From assembly GCF_009938205.1 (NCBI RefSeq), contig NZ_AP019654.1, forward strand, positions 2,384,540 through 2,448,539: a DNA stretch of 64,000 nt, written 5' to 3'. This DNA is from Vibrio panuliri (GTDB lineage: Bacteria > Pseudomonadota > Gammaproteobacteria > Enterobacterales > Vibrionaceae). Positions 55,576 through 64,000 of this stretch are shown piece by piece (position 1 is the first letter of the stretch; each line of letters begins with the position of its first letter). Made by a program: the position numbers and the translations under genes. The notes beneath the pieces are model-generated. The model worked only from the letters and a program-made list of their open reading frames with translations. It was not told the DNA's origin and ran no database searches.

Positions 55576-58281
55576 ATGAACACATTTGAAATACCACTAC
55601 AGGGTTTAAACTGTATGGGCTGTGCGCGCAAAGTGGAAAAACAGCTCAATGACAACTTGGTTGTAACCATTGGCCAGCTCTCGCCGACCTCGATCTCGTT
55701 AACGACCAATGCCTCTTTTGCCGATATAGCTAAGCAGGTTACCTCACTTGGCTATCATGCTGGTGTTTATAAACAGTTTGCCCTCTCAGGACTAAACTGT
55801 GGTAAGTGCGTCAATAAGCTCACCGAGCACCTCGCAACTAATGATGCCATCAGCGAAGTGAACGTCAGTAAGACTGAACTCTCACTCTATACGCTCCTGT
55901 CCGATCAAGCAGTCATCGACCTCGTGGCAGAAGTGGGCTACCAAGCCTCTCTCGAGGCTCAAAGCCATCAACCCGATGTCGTGAAACAGCCCGAAACTGA
56001 CACTCAATTAAGAACCGACTCGTTCAATATCGCGTCATCAGATGAAACCGTCAGCATCAACCTGTTGATTGGCGGTATGACATGTGCGAGTTGCGTGGCA
56101 TCTGTGGAAAAAACACTACTTGCGGTTGAAGGTGTCGACAAAGCACAAGTAAACCTAGCAGAACAAAGTGCATTGGTGATTGGTGCCAGCCAAGTCCTTG
56201 TTGAGCAAGACTTGCTCGATGCCGTGGCAAGCGCAGGCTATCAAGCACAAATCATCGCAGACCCCGCAACTCAACAGCAAAAACAGTTAGAGCAGCAACA
56301 GCAAATCCAAGCTCACCATAAACGAAGTGCATGGTATGGGTTAGCTGTAGGCGGCCCCCTTATGGCTTGGGGCATCTTGGGTGGCAATATGATGATTCGT
56401 AACCTCAACGATCAGCTAATTTGGGGCGCGATTGGATTAATTTGCTTGGCATTGCTCGCTACCGCAGGTCGCAGCTTTTTTAGCAACGCATGGCTGGCTC
56501 TAAAACACGGCCGAGCCACGATGGATACTTTAGTTGCGCTCGGCACTGGTGCTGCATGGTTATTCTCAATGCTGATTGTCATTGTTCCTCAATGGTTTCC
56601 TGAGGCATCACGTCATATCTATTTTGAGGCAAGTGCAATGATCATTGGCCTTATTTCACTCGGTCACTATATAGAAGCAAAAGCCAAAGCCAATACCACT
56701 CGCTCCCTGCAAGCGCTGATCGATTTGCAGCCTAAATCAGCCACCTTAGTGACTGAAAATGGTGATCGGGAAATTGCCGTAGAGCTGATTGAAAAAGAGA
56801 TGAAATTGCGGATTAAACCCGGAGAAAAGGTTCCCGTCGATGGGGTGGTTGTCGCAGGACACTCCTATATTGATGAATCTATGCTCACCGGTGAGCCAAT
56901 GCCAGTTGATAAGCAAGTGGATAGTAACGTCTCCGCAGGTACTTTGAATCAAGACGGTAGCTTAGTGATCACTGCCACCAGCGTAGGGCATGACACCATG
57001 CTGGCACGGATCATCAGCTTAGTACGACAAGCACAAAGCAGTAAGCCCGCGATCGCCAAACTGGCCGACCGAATTTCTGCCGTATTTGTCCCTGTTGTGG
57101 TAGCCATTGCGATTATTGCCGCTCTGGTTTGGTATGTAGTAGGCCCTGATCCTAAAGCAAGCTATATGCTGGTCGTGGCAACAACCGTATTGATCATTGC
57201 TTGCCCATGTGCGCTCGGCTTAGCAACACCGCTATCTGTTACCGTTGGGGTCGGCAAAGCGGCAGAAATGGGGATATTGATCCGTGATGCGGACGTGTTG
57301 CAGTCTGCCAGTAAACTTGACTGTGTCGTTTTCGACAAAACCGGCACCTTGACGCAAGGCGCCCCAAGCGTCGAAAAACTATTTTCAGCGCAAGAGGACA
57401 CACAAGACTTACTGTCACTCGCAGCTAGTTTAGAGCAACAATCAGAGCACCCATTAGCAAAAGCCATCGTCGAGCATGCCAAACTAAACTCAGCCCCGCT
57501 CTACCAAGTAAGCAACTTTGAAAACATGCGTGGACAGGGAGTAAAAGCAGAATTGAACCAAGAGAAGGTGGCGGTTATTTCATTACCTCATGCTCAAAGC
57601 GTCGGTATTGATTTAGATGCTTTCTCCAGCGCACTACAAGAGTGCCAAGAGAACGCTTGGACGACCGTAATTGTGACCAAAAGTAACATCGCTCAAGGTG
57701 TGATTGCTATTGCAGATCCAATCAAATATGATGCCGCCGCCGCAATTTCTGCCCTTAAAAAAATGGGGATCAGACCGATTATGTTGACCGGTGACAATCA
57801 AACTGTCGCCAACTCCATTGCGACACAACTTGGTATTCAAGATGTTATCGCCCAAGTGTTGCCGGATGAAAAAGCCAACCATATACAGCAACTCAAGCAG
57901 CAGGGGTTAACCGTGGCAATGATTGGTGATGGCGTCAATGATGCACCAGCACTTGCGCTTGCCGATATCGGTATTGCGATGGGCAGTGGCAGTGATGTCG
58001 CTATCGAAAGTGCACAAATGACCTTACTAAACTCTTCGCCTCTGGCTGTCGTAAAAGCGATTGAGCTTTCGACCGCAACAGTGAAGAACATGAAGCAGAA
58101 TCTGTTTGGAGCGTTTATCTATAACTCTCTGGGCATTCCAATTGCTGCCGGTGTTTTGTACCCAGCTTTTGGCTTTTTACTCAGCCCAGTCGTGGCAGGA
58201 GCAGCAATGGCGCTGTCTTCCATCACTGTGGTGAGCAATGCAAACCGACTACGATTATTTGAAACGACGCATCGTTCTTAG
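55576..58281 (+). CDS. copA: Copper-exporting P1B-type ATPase CopA
   Basis: 901-residue Cu(I) efflux pump. It has three N-terminal heavy-metal domains with CMGC (Cys13, Cys16), CGKC (Cys75, Cys78) and CASC (Cys170, Cys173); E. coli CopA has two. The pump core follows: actuator SMLTGEPMPV, the membrane CPC motif at 543-545, phosphorylated Asp587 in DKTGT, MLTGDN and GDGVNDAP. It exports cytoplasmic copper to the periplasm and is followed eight bases later by copG. The E. coli frameshift signal that makes a short chaperone from copA is not seen here. Confidence 0.97.
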   Translation: MNTFEIPLQGLNCMGCARKVEKQLNDNLVVTIGQLSPTSISLTTNASFADIAKQVTSLGYHAGVYKQFALSGLNCGKCVNKLTEHLATNDAISEVNVSKTELSLYTLLSDQAVIDLVAEVGYQASLEAQSHQPDVVKQPETDTQLRTDSFNIASSDETVSINLLIGGMTCASCVASVEKTLLAVEGVDKAQVNLAEQSALVIGASQVLVEQDLLDAVASAGYQAQIIADPATQQQKQLEQQQQIQAHHKRSAWYGLAVGGPLMAWGILGGNMMIRNLNDQLIWGAIGLICLALLATAGRSFFSNAWLALKHGRATMDTLVALGTGAAWLFSMLIVIVPQWFPEASRHIYFEASAMIIGLISLGHYIEAKAKANTTRSLQALIDLQPKSATLVTENGDREIAVELIEKEMKLRIKPGEKVPVDGVVVAGHSYIDESMLTGEPMPVDKQVDSNVSAGTLNQDGSLVITATSVGHDTMLARIISLVRQAQSSKPAIAKLADRISAVFVPVVVAIAIIAALVWYVVGPDPKASYMLVVATTVLIIACPCALGLATPLSVTVGVGKAAEMGILIRDADVLQSASKLDCVVFDKTGTLTQGAPSVEKLFSAQEDTQDLLSLAASLEQQSEHPLAKAIVEHAKLNSAPLYQVSNFENMRGQGVKAELNQEKVAVISLPHAQSVGIDLDAFSSALQECQENAWTTVIVTKSNIAQGVIAIADPIKYDAAAAISALKKMGIRPIMLTGDNQTVANSIATQLGIQDVIAQVLPDEKANHIQQLKQQGLTVAMIGDGVNDAPALALADIGIAMGSGSDVAIESAQMTLLNSSPLAVVKAIELSTATVKNMKQNLFGAFIYNSLGIPIAAGVLYPAFGFLLSPVVAGAAMALSSITVVSNANRLRLFETTHRS

Positions 58282-58289
58282 AGGTAACT

Positions 58290-58733
58290 ATGACTCTTAA
58301 AACTATTACACTTGCTCTACTTATGGGAAGCGCAAGCACAGCGTGGGCAGCGGATGTTATCAACCACAAATCTCCTTACTGTGGCTGTTGCACTGAGTGG
58401 ACCAAACATATGCAAGATGCCGGCTTTACTGTCGAAGAAAAACTGCACGACGACATGAACTCGGTTAAACAACAATTGGGCGTCGCGGCCAAGTTAGCTT
58501 CTTGCCATACCGCCGAAATTGGCGGCTACGTGTTTGAAGGTCATATTCCTGCCGAGGATATTAAAGCATTCCTAGCCAACCCTCCTCGAAATGCCAAAGG
58601 TCTAGCCGTACCGGGCATGCCAATGGGTTCTCCTGGGATGGAGTATGGTGACGAAAAAGACGCTTACTCGGTTTACGCCTACAATGAGCGCGGTCAAGTG
58701 TTCGAATACCGCCATTATCAAGGCAATCAGTAA
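58290..58733 (+). CDS. copG: CopG, periplasmic copper oxidoreductase-like protein (DUF411)
   Basis: 147-residue exported protein: signal peptide MTLKTITLALLMGSASTAWAA, then the DUF411 domain with the cysteine cluster SPYCGCCTEW, CHTAEIGGYVFEGHIPAEDI and GLAVPGMPMGSPGME. CopG proteins bind and redox-cycle copper in the periplasm. It follows copA by eight bases and is presumably induced with it by CueR, as in V. cholerae where this gene is also next to copA. Confidence 0.93.
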   Translation: MTLKTITLALLMGSASTAWAADVINHKSPYCGCCTEWTKHMQDAGFTVEEKLHDDMNSVKQQLGVAAKLASCHTAEIGGYVFEGHIPAEDIKAFLANPPRNAKGLAVPGMPMGSPGMEYGDEKDAYSVYAYNERGQVFEYRHYQGNQ

Positions 58734-58740
58734 TGTTCTT

Positions 58741-58768
58741 AATGCCCAGCAAACGCTGGGCATTTTTA
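58741..58768 (+). terminator. Terminator of the copA-copG operon
   Basis: Perfect 10-bp stem AATGCCCAGC / GCTGGGCATT at 58741-58750 and 58755-58764 followed by T's. Confidence 0.88.
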
Positions 58769-58769
58769 A

Positions 58770-59651
58770 CTAACACGGCTCACCGACATCCCAAAGTAAA
58801 TCGGCATCTTTGCTTTGCTCTTGAGGACAGAGTTCTTGATAGCTATCTCGATACTTACGTGGGCAAATTTTCAACATCTGCTTGAACACTTTATTAAACT
58901 GACTGGAAGACTTAAATCCCGAATTAAGTGCCACATCAGTAATACTGCTTTTCCCCTCTCGAAGTAACTCGCAAGCAATGTTAATTCGGGTATGGTTGAC
59001 GAACTCTACATAACTCATTCCAAGACTTCTTTTTAAACTACGACTGAGTGTTGAGGTCGACATATTGAGACGACTCGCCACTTGTGCCAAGCAAAGATCT
59101 TCCGTCGCATTGCTCATAATAAAGTCCATAATTCGATTGGACTTATCACACAATAAGTAGTTATCACTGGCATAGCGAATCGGTGGCAGTTTTAGTAAGT
59201 CCACAAACCACGTAAGAATGGATAACAGTCGTTCAATACCTCGCATGTGGAATACCGCTAGATAGCGGGTTTTCATCGCCTCATCCAATTGATATACCGC
59301 CCCTCGACTAAACTGATGTAACAAGTCATCCAGCAACTCGAACTCTGCAATTTGCTTCAACGCAGTCAAACAGCTTGATTCAAAATGGATGTACTTAGAC
59401 AACAAAGTTATGTGAGTTTGGTAATCTAACTTAAAAGAGTGCGGCACATTTGCGCCAATAAGCTGGATTTCCCCCGTTTGTAGACGCTGTTGTTGATTAC
59501 CAACAAACGATTCAATCTCCCCCTTCTCAATAAAGACAATCTCCAACTCGGGATGAAGGTGGAACGGACAAAAAAACGCATTCCCTTGATAACTCCGGCA
59601 AACAAGAGAACGAGATGAGTGGATATTTAGCATCTCAAAAACAGCTGACAT
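58770..59651 (-). CDS. AraC-family transcriptional regulator
   Basis: 293-residue regulator. N-terminal cupin-like sensor (FHLHPELEIVFIEKGE, GANVPHSFKL) with His residues in the expected sugar-pocket positions, and a C-terminal double helix-turn-helix (about 180-285): LAQVASRLNMSTSTLSRSLKRSLGMSYVEFVNHTRI and ITDVALNSGFKSSSQFNKVFKQM. It is divergent from the secreted esterase gene, with 171 bases between starts, so it likely controls that gene and perhaps the porin beyond it (inference). The effector is unknown. Confidence 0.9.
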   Translation of the reverse strand: MSAVFEMLNIHSSRSLVCRSYQGNAFFCPFHLHPELEIVFIEKGEIESFVGNQQQRLQTGEIQLIGANVPHSFKLDYQTHITLLSKYIHFESSCLTALKQIAEFELLDDLLHQFSRGAVYQLDEAMKTRYLAVFHMRGIERLLSILTWFVDLLKLPPIRYASDNYLLCDKSNRIMDFIMSNATEDLCLAQVASRLNMSTSTLSRSLKRSLGMSYVEFVNHTRINIACELLREGKSSITDVALNSGFKSSSQFNKVFKQMLKICPRKYRDSYQELCPQEQSKDADLLWDVGEPC

Positions 59652-59793
59652 ATCAATCCTTAATATGTATTGAGGTGTAGAGCATTAACGACACGCAACG
59701 ATTATGATAAACCGCTCACAGTTCAATTTTACTGGCAAAATATAGGAAAAGCTTGATTAAAAACGACAAGTTTGTTGAACAAGCTCTTGATGT

Positions 59794-59822
59794 AATGACC
59801 TCAACAAAAAAGAGAGGTCATT
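59794..59822 (+). promoter_or_regulatory. Hairpin covering the esterase ribosome binding site
   Basis: AATGACCTC (59794-59802) pairs perfectly with GAGGTCATT (59814-59822), which contains the Shine-Dalgarno GAGAGG's right half and abuts the ATG at 59823. The A-rich 11-base loop follows the first arm. Confidence 0.7.
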
Positions 59823-60635
59823 ATGAAAAAACTTGCCGTATTAATTTCGACCATTTTAGCCAGCAGCGCCGTCAATGCATTTCAAATCGAAACCGTGGAG
59901 ATCGACAGCGACAATACGCCAGAAAACCATAAAGCAACCGTCATTCTTCCTGATGGTTACAGTCAAGATCAACGTTATCCTGTTGTGTATGTATTACACG
60001 GTTGGAGTGGCGACTATAAGGTTTGGCATGAAAAAACCAAAATCGCCAAACAAGCCGACATACACAACCTAATCATCGTCCTTCCAGAAGGCAACTATGA
60101 CAAGTGGTATATCGATAGCCCAGTGAAAAAGCGCTCTAACTACCAAACCTATATTGGGCAAGAGGTGGTGGAATACATCGACAAGCACTTCCGCACTAAA
60201 GCAGAGAAAACCCAACGTGCAATTACTGGATTAAGCATGGGGGGCTTTGGCGCATTTAATATCGCACTTAATAATCTTGATACCTTTGGCAATATTGGCA
60301 GTATCAGCGGCGGATTTGAACCAAAGGATTTCCGCTACACTTGGGGCTTAGAAGAAGTCTTTGGTGACTACGATAAATATCCAACCAATTGGGATAATCG
60401 TGCGATCAAAAATACCGCTCATAAACTTATTTTTAAGGATATTAATATCACCATCGACTGCGGTATTGATGACTTTTTCATTGATTCCAACCGAGAGTTA
60501 CACGTCAAATTACAGCAACTCGAACTCGACCACGATTACAGTGAACGCCCGGGCGGACATACTTGGGTCTACTGGGATAATGCAATCCAGTATCAAATGC
60601 TGTTTTTCAGTAACAAGTTTGCTCAAGCGAACTAG
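59823..60635 (+). CDS. Secreted alpha/beta-hydrolase esterase (esterase D / CE1-like)
   Basis: 270-residue exported hydrolase of the esterase D/feruloyl esterase type. Signal peptide MKKLAVLISTILASSAVNA; VVYVLHGWSGDYKVW is the oxyanion region; the nucleophile is Ser138 in GLSMGG; the acid is probably Asp212 or Asp216 (IDCGIDDFF) and the base His246 (RPGGHTW). Such enzymes remove acyl groups from polysaccharides or small esters. It lies between an AraC-type regulator and a KdgM-like porin, which points to use of an esterified oligosaccharide (inference). Confidence 0.9.
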   Translation: MKKLAVLISTILASSAVNAFQIETVEIDSDNTPENHKATVILPDGYSQDQRYPVVYVLHGWSGDYKVWHEKTKIAKQADIHNLIIVLPEGNYDKWYIDSPVKKRSNYQTYIGQEVVEYIDKHFRTKAEKTQRAITGLSMGGFGAFNIALNNLDTFGNIGSISGGFEPKDFRYTWGLEEVFGDYDKYPTNWDNRAIKNTAHKLIFKDINITIDCGIDDFFIDSNRELHVKLQQLELDHDYSERPGGHTWVYWDNAIQYQMLFFSNKFAQAN

Positions 60636-60668
60636 CGTAACAAGCCTTTCACCGATGTTAACCGCTGA

Positions 60669-60696
60669 CAAAAAAGCCCAGAGCAACTCTGGGCTT
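60669..60696 (-). terminator. Terminator after the KdgM-like porin gene
   Basis: Ten-base-pair stem AAGCCCAGAG / CTCTGGGCTT at 60674-60683 and 60687-60696; the A-run before it gives T's on the minus strand. Confidence 0.87.
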
Positions 60697-60713
60697 CAAT
60701 TTACGAAGGCAGA

Positions 60714-61412
60714 TTAGAAGCTGTAAGAGGCACCGAACACAAATGCAGTATTCTCTTTGATACTGCGGCCTTGATTATCTTTGGCACCATGGCCTTGGCT
60801 ACGCAGTTCAAAGTAAGGTTGCACTCCTTCGCGCGTCCATGTTGCTCTGAACTCGTGATCCATCGTGTTGTCTGTTCTCGCACTCTTATCTTTGTCCTTG
60901 TTCACCACAAATACGTTGTTGTATGACAAAGCCAGAGGCATATCTGCCACGGTGTAGGCTAAGCGGTTATCAAAACGCCATTGTGATTTATCGCTATTTT
61001 TGATGTCGTGGTAACGGGTACGGTTACTAATAGCAAAGCCATTGTCAAAGTTATAACCGATCTTCACCAACGGGCGATGCTGCACGGTTTTACCATCCTT
61101 TAATAGATGATGATAACCCGCAGCCACCCAGAAGTTGTCATTCACCGCGTAGCTTTGCTCAACACCTAGTGTGATGTACGGCGTCGCTCGTTGAATTTTA
61201 TCATTTTCGTATTTACCGATTGAAATACCGTCAAACTCAGTCAGTAGCGTGGTACCGGTTGAGAACGTATGGCCCGCTTCTAGCGTCGATGTTGCATTTG
61301 GGTTTTCATTCTCAGAGTGGAACTGTAGATTACCTGTCACATAAGAAGAGCCAGCAAATGCGGAAAATGAGCACATCATTGCAATTGTGCTTAGAGAAAT
61401 AATTTTTTTCAT
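60714..61412 (-). CDS. KdgM-family oligogalacturonate-type porin
   Basis: 232-residue outer-membrane protein: signal peptide MKKIISLSTIAMMCSFSAFA, then alternating amphipathic strands rich in Tyr, Arg and Asn, ending in …FGASYSF with the terminal Phe of outer-membrane barrels. The size and stretches such as VQPYFELRSQGHGAKDNQ fit KdgM/NanC small monomeric porins, which pass acidic oligosaccharides. No pectin or sialate genes are in the window, so the sugar is unknown. It converges with the esterase gene. Confidence 0.8.
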   Translation of the reverse strand: MKKIISLSTIAMMCSFSAFAGSSYVTGNLQFHSENENPNATSTLEAGHTFSTGTTLLTEFDGISIGKYENDKIQRATPYITLGVEQSYAVNDNFWVAAGYHHLLKDGKTVQHRPLVKIGYNFDNGFAISNRTRYHDIKNSDKSQWRFDNRLAYTVADMPLALSYNNVFVVNKDKDKSARTDNTMDHEFRATWTREGVQPYFELRSQGHGAKDNQGRSIKENTAFVFGASYSF

Positions 61413-61814
61413 GGAAATTCACCTTAAAGAAAAACATAAAGACCCGGACCAGGTATTCCTTTACCACCTTGGTTCAACGGTTTGCCGTCCTGACTTGTTT
61501 TTCATGGTTACTGAATTAATTTCCAGAGAAAAATAATTCCAAGGTTTATGTGCAGCAGTTCACCTCACAACTGAGACGGAAAAATAAATTATTTATAAAC
61601 AATAAGATACGTGGTTTTTCTAAATTCTTCTCAGCGATCTTTTGCGGAGTACTTCAAATAAGCATCGGTTGCACGACAGCCACCGACGACATTATTTAGC
61701 AAAATTTAGCTCACCGTTATTTTTCTGCGAGTGACGTCAAAGCCAATTTTGAATTTTCATTATCGACTCAATGGTATAGAGACAATCATTGGAGTGCGCT
61801 TGTTTGTTGCAGCG
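61413..61814. promoter_or_regulatory. Upstream region of the KdgM-like porin gene
   Basis: About 400 bases, no gene. The long leader near 61440-61500 contains small hairpins. A CRP-like site lies at 61549-61564. The left half is rich in A+T (about 61570-61620). Confidence 0.4.
61549..61564. promoter_or_regulatory. Possible CRP binding site upstream of the porin gene
   Basis: TGTGC-AGCAGT-TCACC, eight of ten matches to the TGTGA-N6-TCACA core, 137 bases upstream of the porin start. Catabolite control fits a sugar porin. Confidence 0.4.
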
Positions 61815-61844
61815 TCAAAAAAGGCCACGAGAATTTGTGGCCTT
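61815..61844 (-). terminator. Rho-independent terminator after hemH
   Basis: Perfect 8-bp stem AAGGCCAC / GTGGCCTT at 61821-61828 and 61837-61844 with T's on the minus strand. Confidence 0.87.
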
Positions 61845-61870
61845 AGGTGGGCAAATGCTGGTTGAGTAGG

Positions 61871-62830
61871 TTAATTCTGCTTGAGTAGGTCAACCATCAT
61901 CTCGATATGGAGATCGTCATCGTTTAAGCAGGGGATAAATGTAAATTGCTCACCGCCATTTTGCTTGAAAAGATGCTGCACTTCTTCTGAGATCTCTTCT
62001 AAGGTTTCCAAACAATCTGCAGCAAATGCCGGGGTCATAATATCTAAGGATTTAATACCTTTACTTGGTAAAGCTTCAATCGTTTTATCAGTGTATGGTT
62101 GCAACCACTCTTCGCGGCCAAATCGTGATTGATAAGTCATACCGATCTGGTCATCTCTTAAGCCAAGCTCTTGCTGCAATAATTGGGTCGTACGTTGACA
62201 GTGCAGAGGGTAGATATCACCATTGTCCGCGTAGCGCTTCGGAATGCCGTGATACGAGCAAATAAGGTAGTCGGCCTGCCCTTTCTCTTGCCAAGAACGG
62301 CGCACGCTTTCAGCTAACGCTTTGATATAAAGAGGATGATCGTGATAATCACGAATAAATCGGTAAGCTGGGATCTCGGCCATTTGTTTAAATGCGAGTG
62401 TTAATGCATCCGACACAGCCGCGGTGGTCGTCGATGAATACTGCGGATAAAGCGGTAGTACAACGACTTCCTGCACACCTTGTTCCATCAAACTTTGCAG
62501 TGCAGACAAAATACTTGGATTACCGTAAGACATACCAAGTGCAACGGGTATATCAAGCTTATCAGCCAGTTTTGCCGCCTGCCGCTGTGAGTAAACCATC
62601 AATGGAGAGCCTTCATCCATCCAGACAGATTGATAGAGCTTCGCCACTTTAGGCGAGCGAATAGGCAAAATAATCCCATGGAGTATCGGGCACCATAACC
62701 AGCGCGAAGTGTCCACGACACGCTTATCATGAAGAAACTGACTTAAAAATCGTTTTACTGCCGGCGCAGTCGGCTCATCAGGCGTACCAAGGTTAACCAG
62801 CAATACACCCTGTTTTTTATTATTGTTCAT
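61871..62830 (-). CDS. hemH: Ferrochelatase
   Basis: 319-residue enzyme inserting ferrous iron into protoporphyrin IX, the last step of haem synthesis. [10 protein letters not shown] at the N-terminus, the catalytic His in [11 protein letters not shown], and the conserved [15 protein letters not shown] with its metal-binding Glu. It lies downstream of adk, as in E. coli, and complements hemA (19 kb) and gltX (54 kb) of the same pathway in this window. Confidence 0.96.
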   Translation of the reverse strand: MNNNKKQGVLLVNLGTPDEPTAPAVKRFLSQFLHDKRVVDTSRWLWCPILHGIILPIRSPKVAKLYQSVWMDEGSPLMVYSQRQAAKLADKLDIPVALGMSYGNPSILSALQSLMEQGVQEVVVLPLYPQYSSTTTAAVSDALTLAFKQMAEIPAYRFIRDYHDHPLYIKALAESVRRSWQEKGQADYLICSYHGIPKRYADNGDIYPLHCQRTTQLLQQELGLRDDQIGMTYQSRFGREEWLQPYTDKTIEALPSKGIKSLDIMTPAFAADCLETLEEISEEVQHLFKQNGGEQFTFIPCLNDDDLHIEMMVDLLKQN

Positions 62831-62925
62831 TGCATCCCATCAATTTAGTTGGCCAAGATGTTGTTTACGCAATACCGAGAGTTCTAGTTCAGTATTGGCA
62901 TGACTTTTTTACTTGATCAGAAAAA

Positions 62926-62948
62926 GAAAAAGCGGCTCTAAGGCCGCT
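62926..62948 (-). terminator. Rho-independent terminator after adk
   Basis: Six-base-pair stem AGCGGC / GCCGCT at 62931-62936 and 62943-62948, with an A-rich left flank that gives T's on the minus strand. Confidence 0.8.
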
Positions 62949-62980
62949 TCTACTATAGCAATATTTTCTCAGTGAGAGAA

Positions 62981-63628
<648 letters not shown>

Positions 63629-63650
63629 TTATCCTCTTTAATTAGAAATT

Positions 63651-63706
63651 TATACCGAAGCTCACAATTGTGTTTTAAAACACTGTAAACGGTAAGTTTC
63701 GGTATA
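63651..63706 (-). promoter_or_regulatory. Stem-loop in the adk leader
   Basis: TATACCGAA (63651-63659) pairs with TTCGGTATA (63698-63706), a perfect 9-bp closing stem around a 38-base interior that contains the palindrome GTGTTTTAAAACAC. It lies 26 bases upstream of the adk start, so it may be in the mRNA leader or overlap the promoter. Confidence 0.55.
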
Positions 63707-63892
63707 TCACCATCAGATTTGGGTTAAGCGAGAAACCGGATTCGCGCTAACTTTCATATTCAAGTCGCAGATTCTAGCATAATTTGTCATTTCTACGACC
63801 CAAATAAGACTAAAGAATGCGATTTGCGCAAATGACATATGCCACCATAAGCACAATATTTCCAAACCTGAACGTTTATCTCACGTTCAAAT

Positions 63893-63917
63893 AAAAAGCC
63901 CGCATAATGCGAGCTTT
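63893..63917 (-). terminator. Terminator after htpG
   Basis: Stem AAGC-c-CGCAT / ATGCG-a-GCTT at 63896-63905 and 63907-63916 with one internal mismatch and A's that become T's on the minus strand. A second small hairpin (TGAACGT / ACGTTCA, 63869-63889) follows it. Confidence 0.7.
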
Positions 63918-63934
63918 TCACTTCATTTTGCTTA

Positions 63935-64000
63935 TTAGCCCTTAGTCAAAAGGGTATTGATCGCCCCTAAGAACTGCGAAGGATCTTGCAGAGAGCCGCG
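63935..64000 (-). CDS. htpG: C-terminal end of a gene next to adk, probably HSP90 chaperone HtpG
   Basis: A minus-strand frame enters from the right edge and stops at 63937-63935 with TAA; 21 residues are visible (GSLQDPSQFLGAINTLLTKG at the end). The tail, a short acidic/amphipathic helix, resembles HtpG C-termini, and htpG precedes adk in related genomes. Too little is present for a firm call. Confidence 0.6.
   Translation of the reverse strand, partial: RGSLQDPSQFLGAINTLLTKG

Noticed and set aside
55700-56000. Programmed frameshift in copA producing a copper chaperone, as in E. coli
   Set aside because: No slippery CCCAAAG-type sequence or following pseudoknot was seen after the first or second metal domain.

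Overview
The window is a stretch of a Vibrio-type gammaproteobacterial chromosome. The evidence is gene order and protein similarity: the hemA-prfA-prmC-sirB2-sirB1-kdsA run facing lolB-ispE-prs-pth-ychF, a polar-flagellum locus with V. cholerae-like FlaA and FlaC flagellins and the Vibrio-specific FlgO, FlgP and FlgT, a NutA-type 5'-nucleotidase, the ompA-gltX-copA-copG neighbourhood, and hemH-adk-htpG. I see no prophage, insertion sequence, CRISPR array or rRNA operon. Species cannot be fixed from sequence reading alone.

Layout. 1-9.5 kb: end of gcvR, bcp, two tandem chemoreceptor genes (each with a good sigma-28 promoter and a GTG start), perM with a TusA-like gene, then bepA-arsC family-wrbA family-DUF2069. 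9.5-15 kb: DUF2066 protein, uraA, ybaK, nutA. 15-25 kb: the two divergent housekeeping operons. 25.3-27.7 kb: a stringent-type promoter and 17 tRNA genes (3 Met-CAU, 9 Leu-UAG, 5 Gln-UUG) built by repeated block duplication, with three degenerate tRNA-Gln 3' halves between them. 27.8-47.9 kb: flaC, flaA, flgL back to flgB, cheR and cheV on the minus strand, then flgA, flgM, flgN, flgT (plus) and flgP, flgO (minus). 48-52.5 kb: an accessory stretch with a two-component system, a NagE-like PTS permease and an orphan gene with an AP2-like look. 52.6-64 kb: ompA, gltX, copA-copG behind a CueR-type promoter, an AraC-type regulator, a secreted esterase, a KdgM-like porin, hemH, adk and the end of htpG.

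How it works together. The flagellar genes form a regulated cascade visible in the DNA: sigma-54 boxes with correct -24/-12 spacing precede flgB, flgF, flgK, flaA and flgT, while sigma-28 boxes precede flaC, flgM and both chemoreceptors. FlgM would hold sigma-28 back until the hook-basal body encoded here is finished. The tRNA array fits the heavy use of CTA leucine codons in nearby, probably highly expressed genes (prs, ychF).

Most of the window is conserved core genome. The stretches that deserve a second look are the tRNA array and its tRNA relics, the structured RNA-like segment between flaA and flaC, the hairpin that covers the ribosome binding site of the esterase gene, the adk leader, and the orphan AP2-like gene at 52.0 kb.
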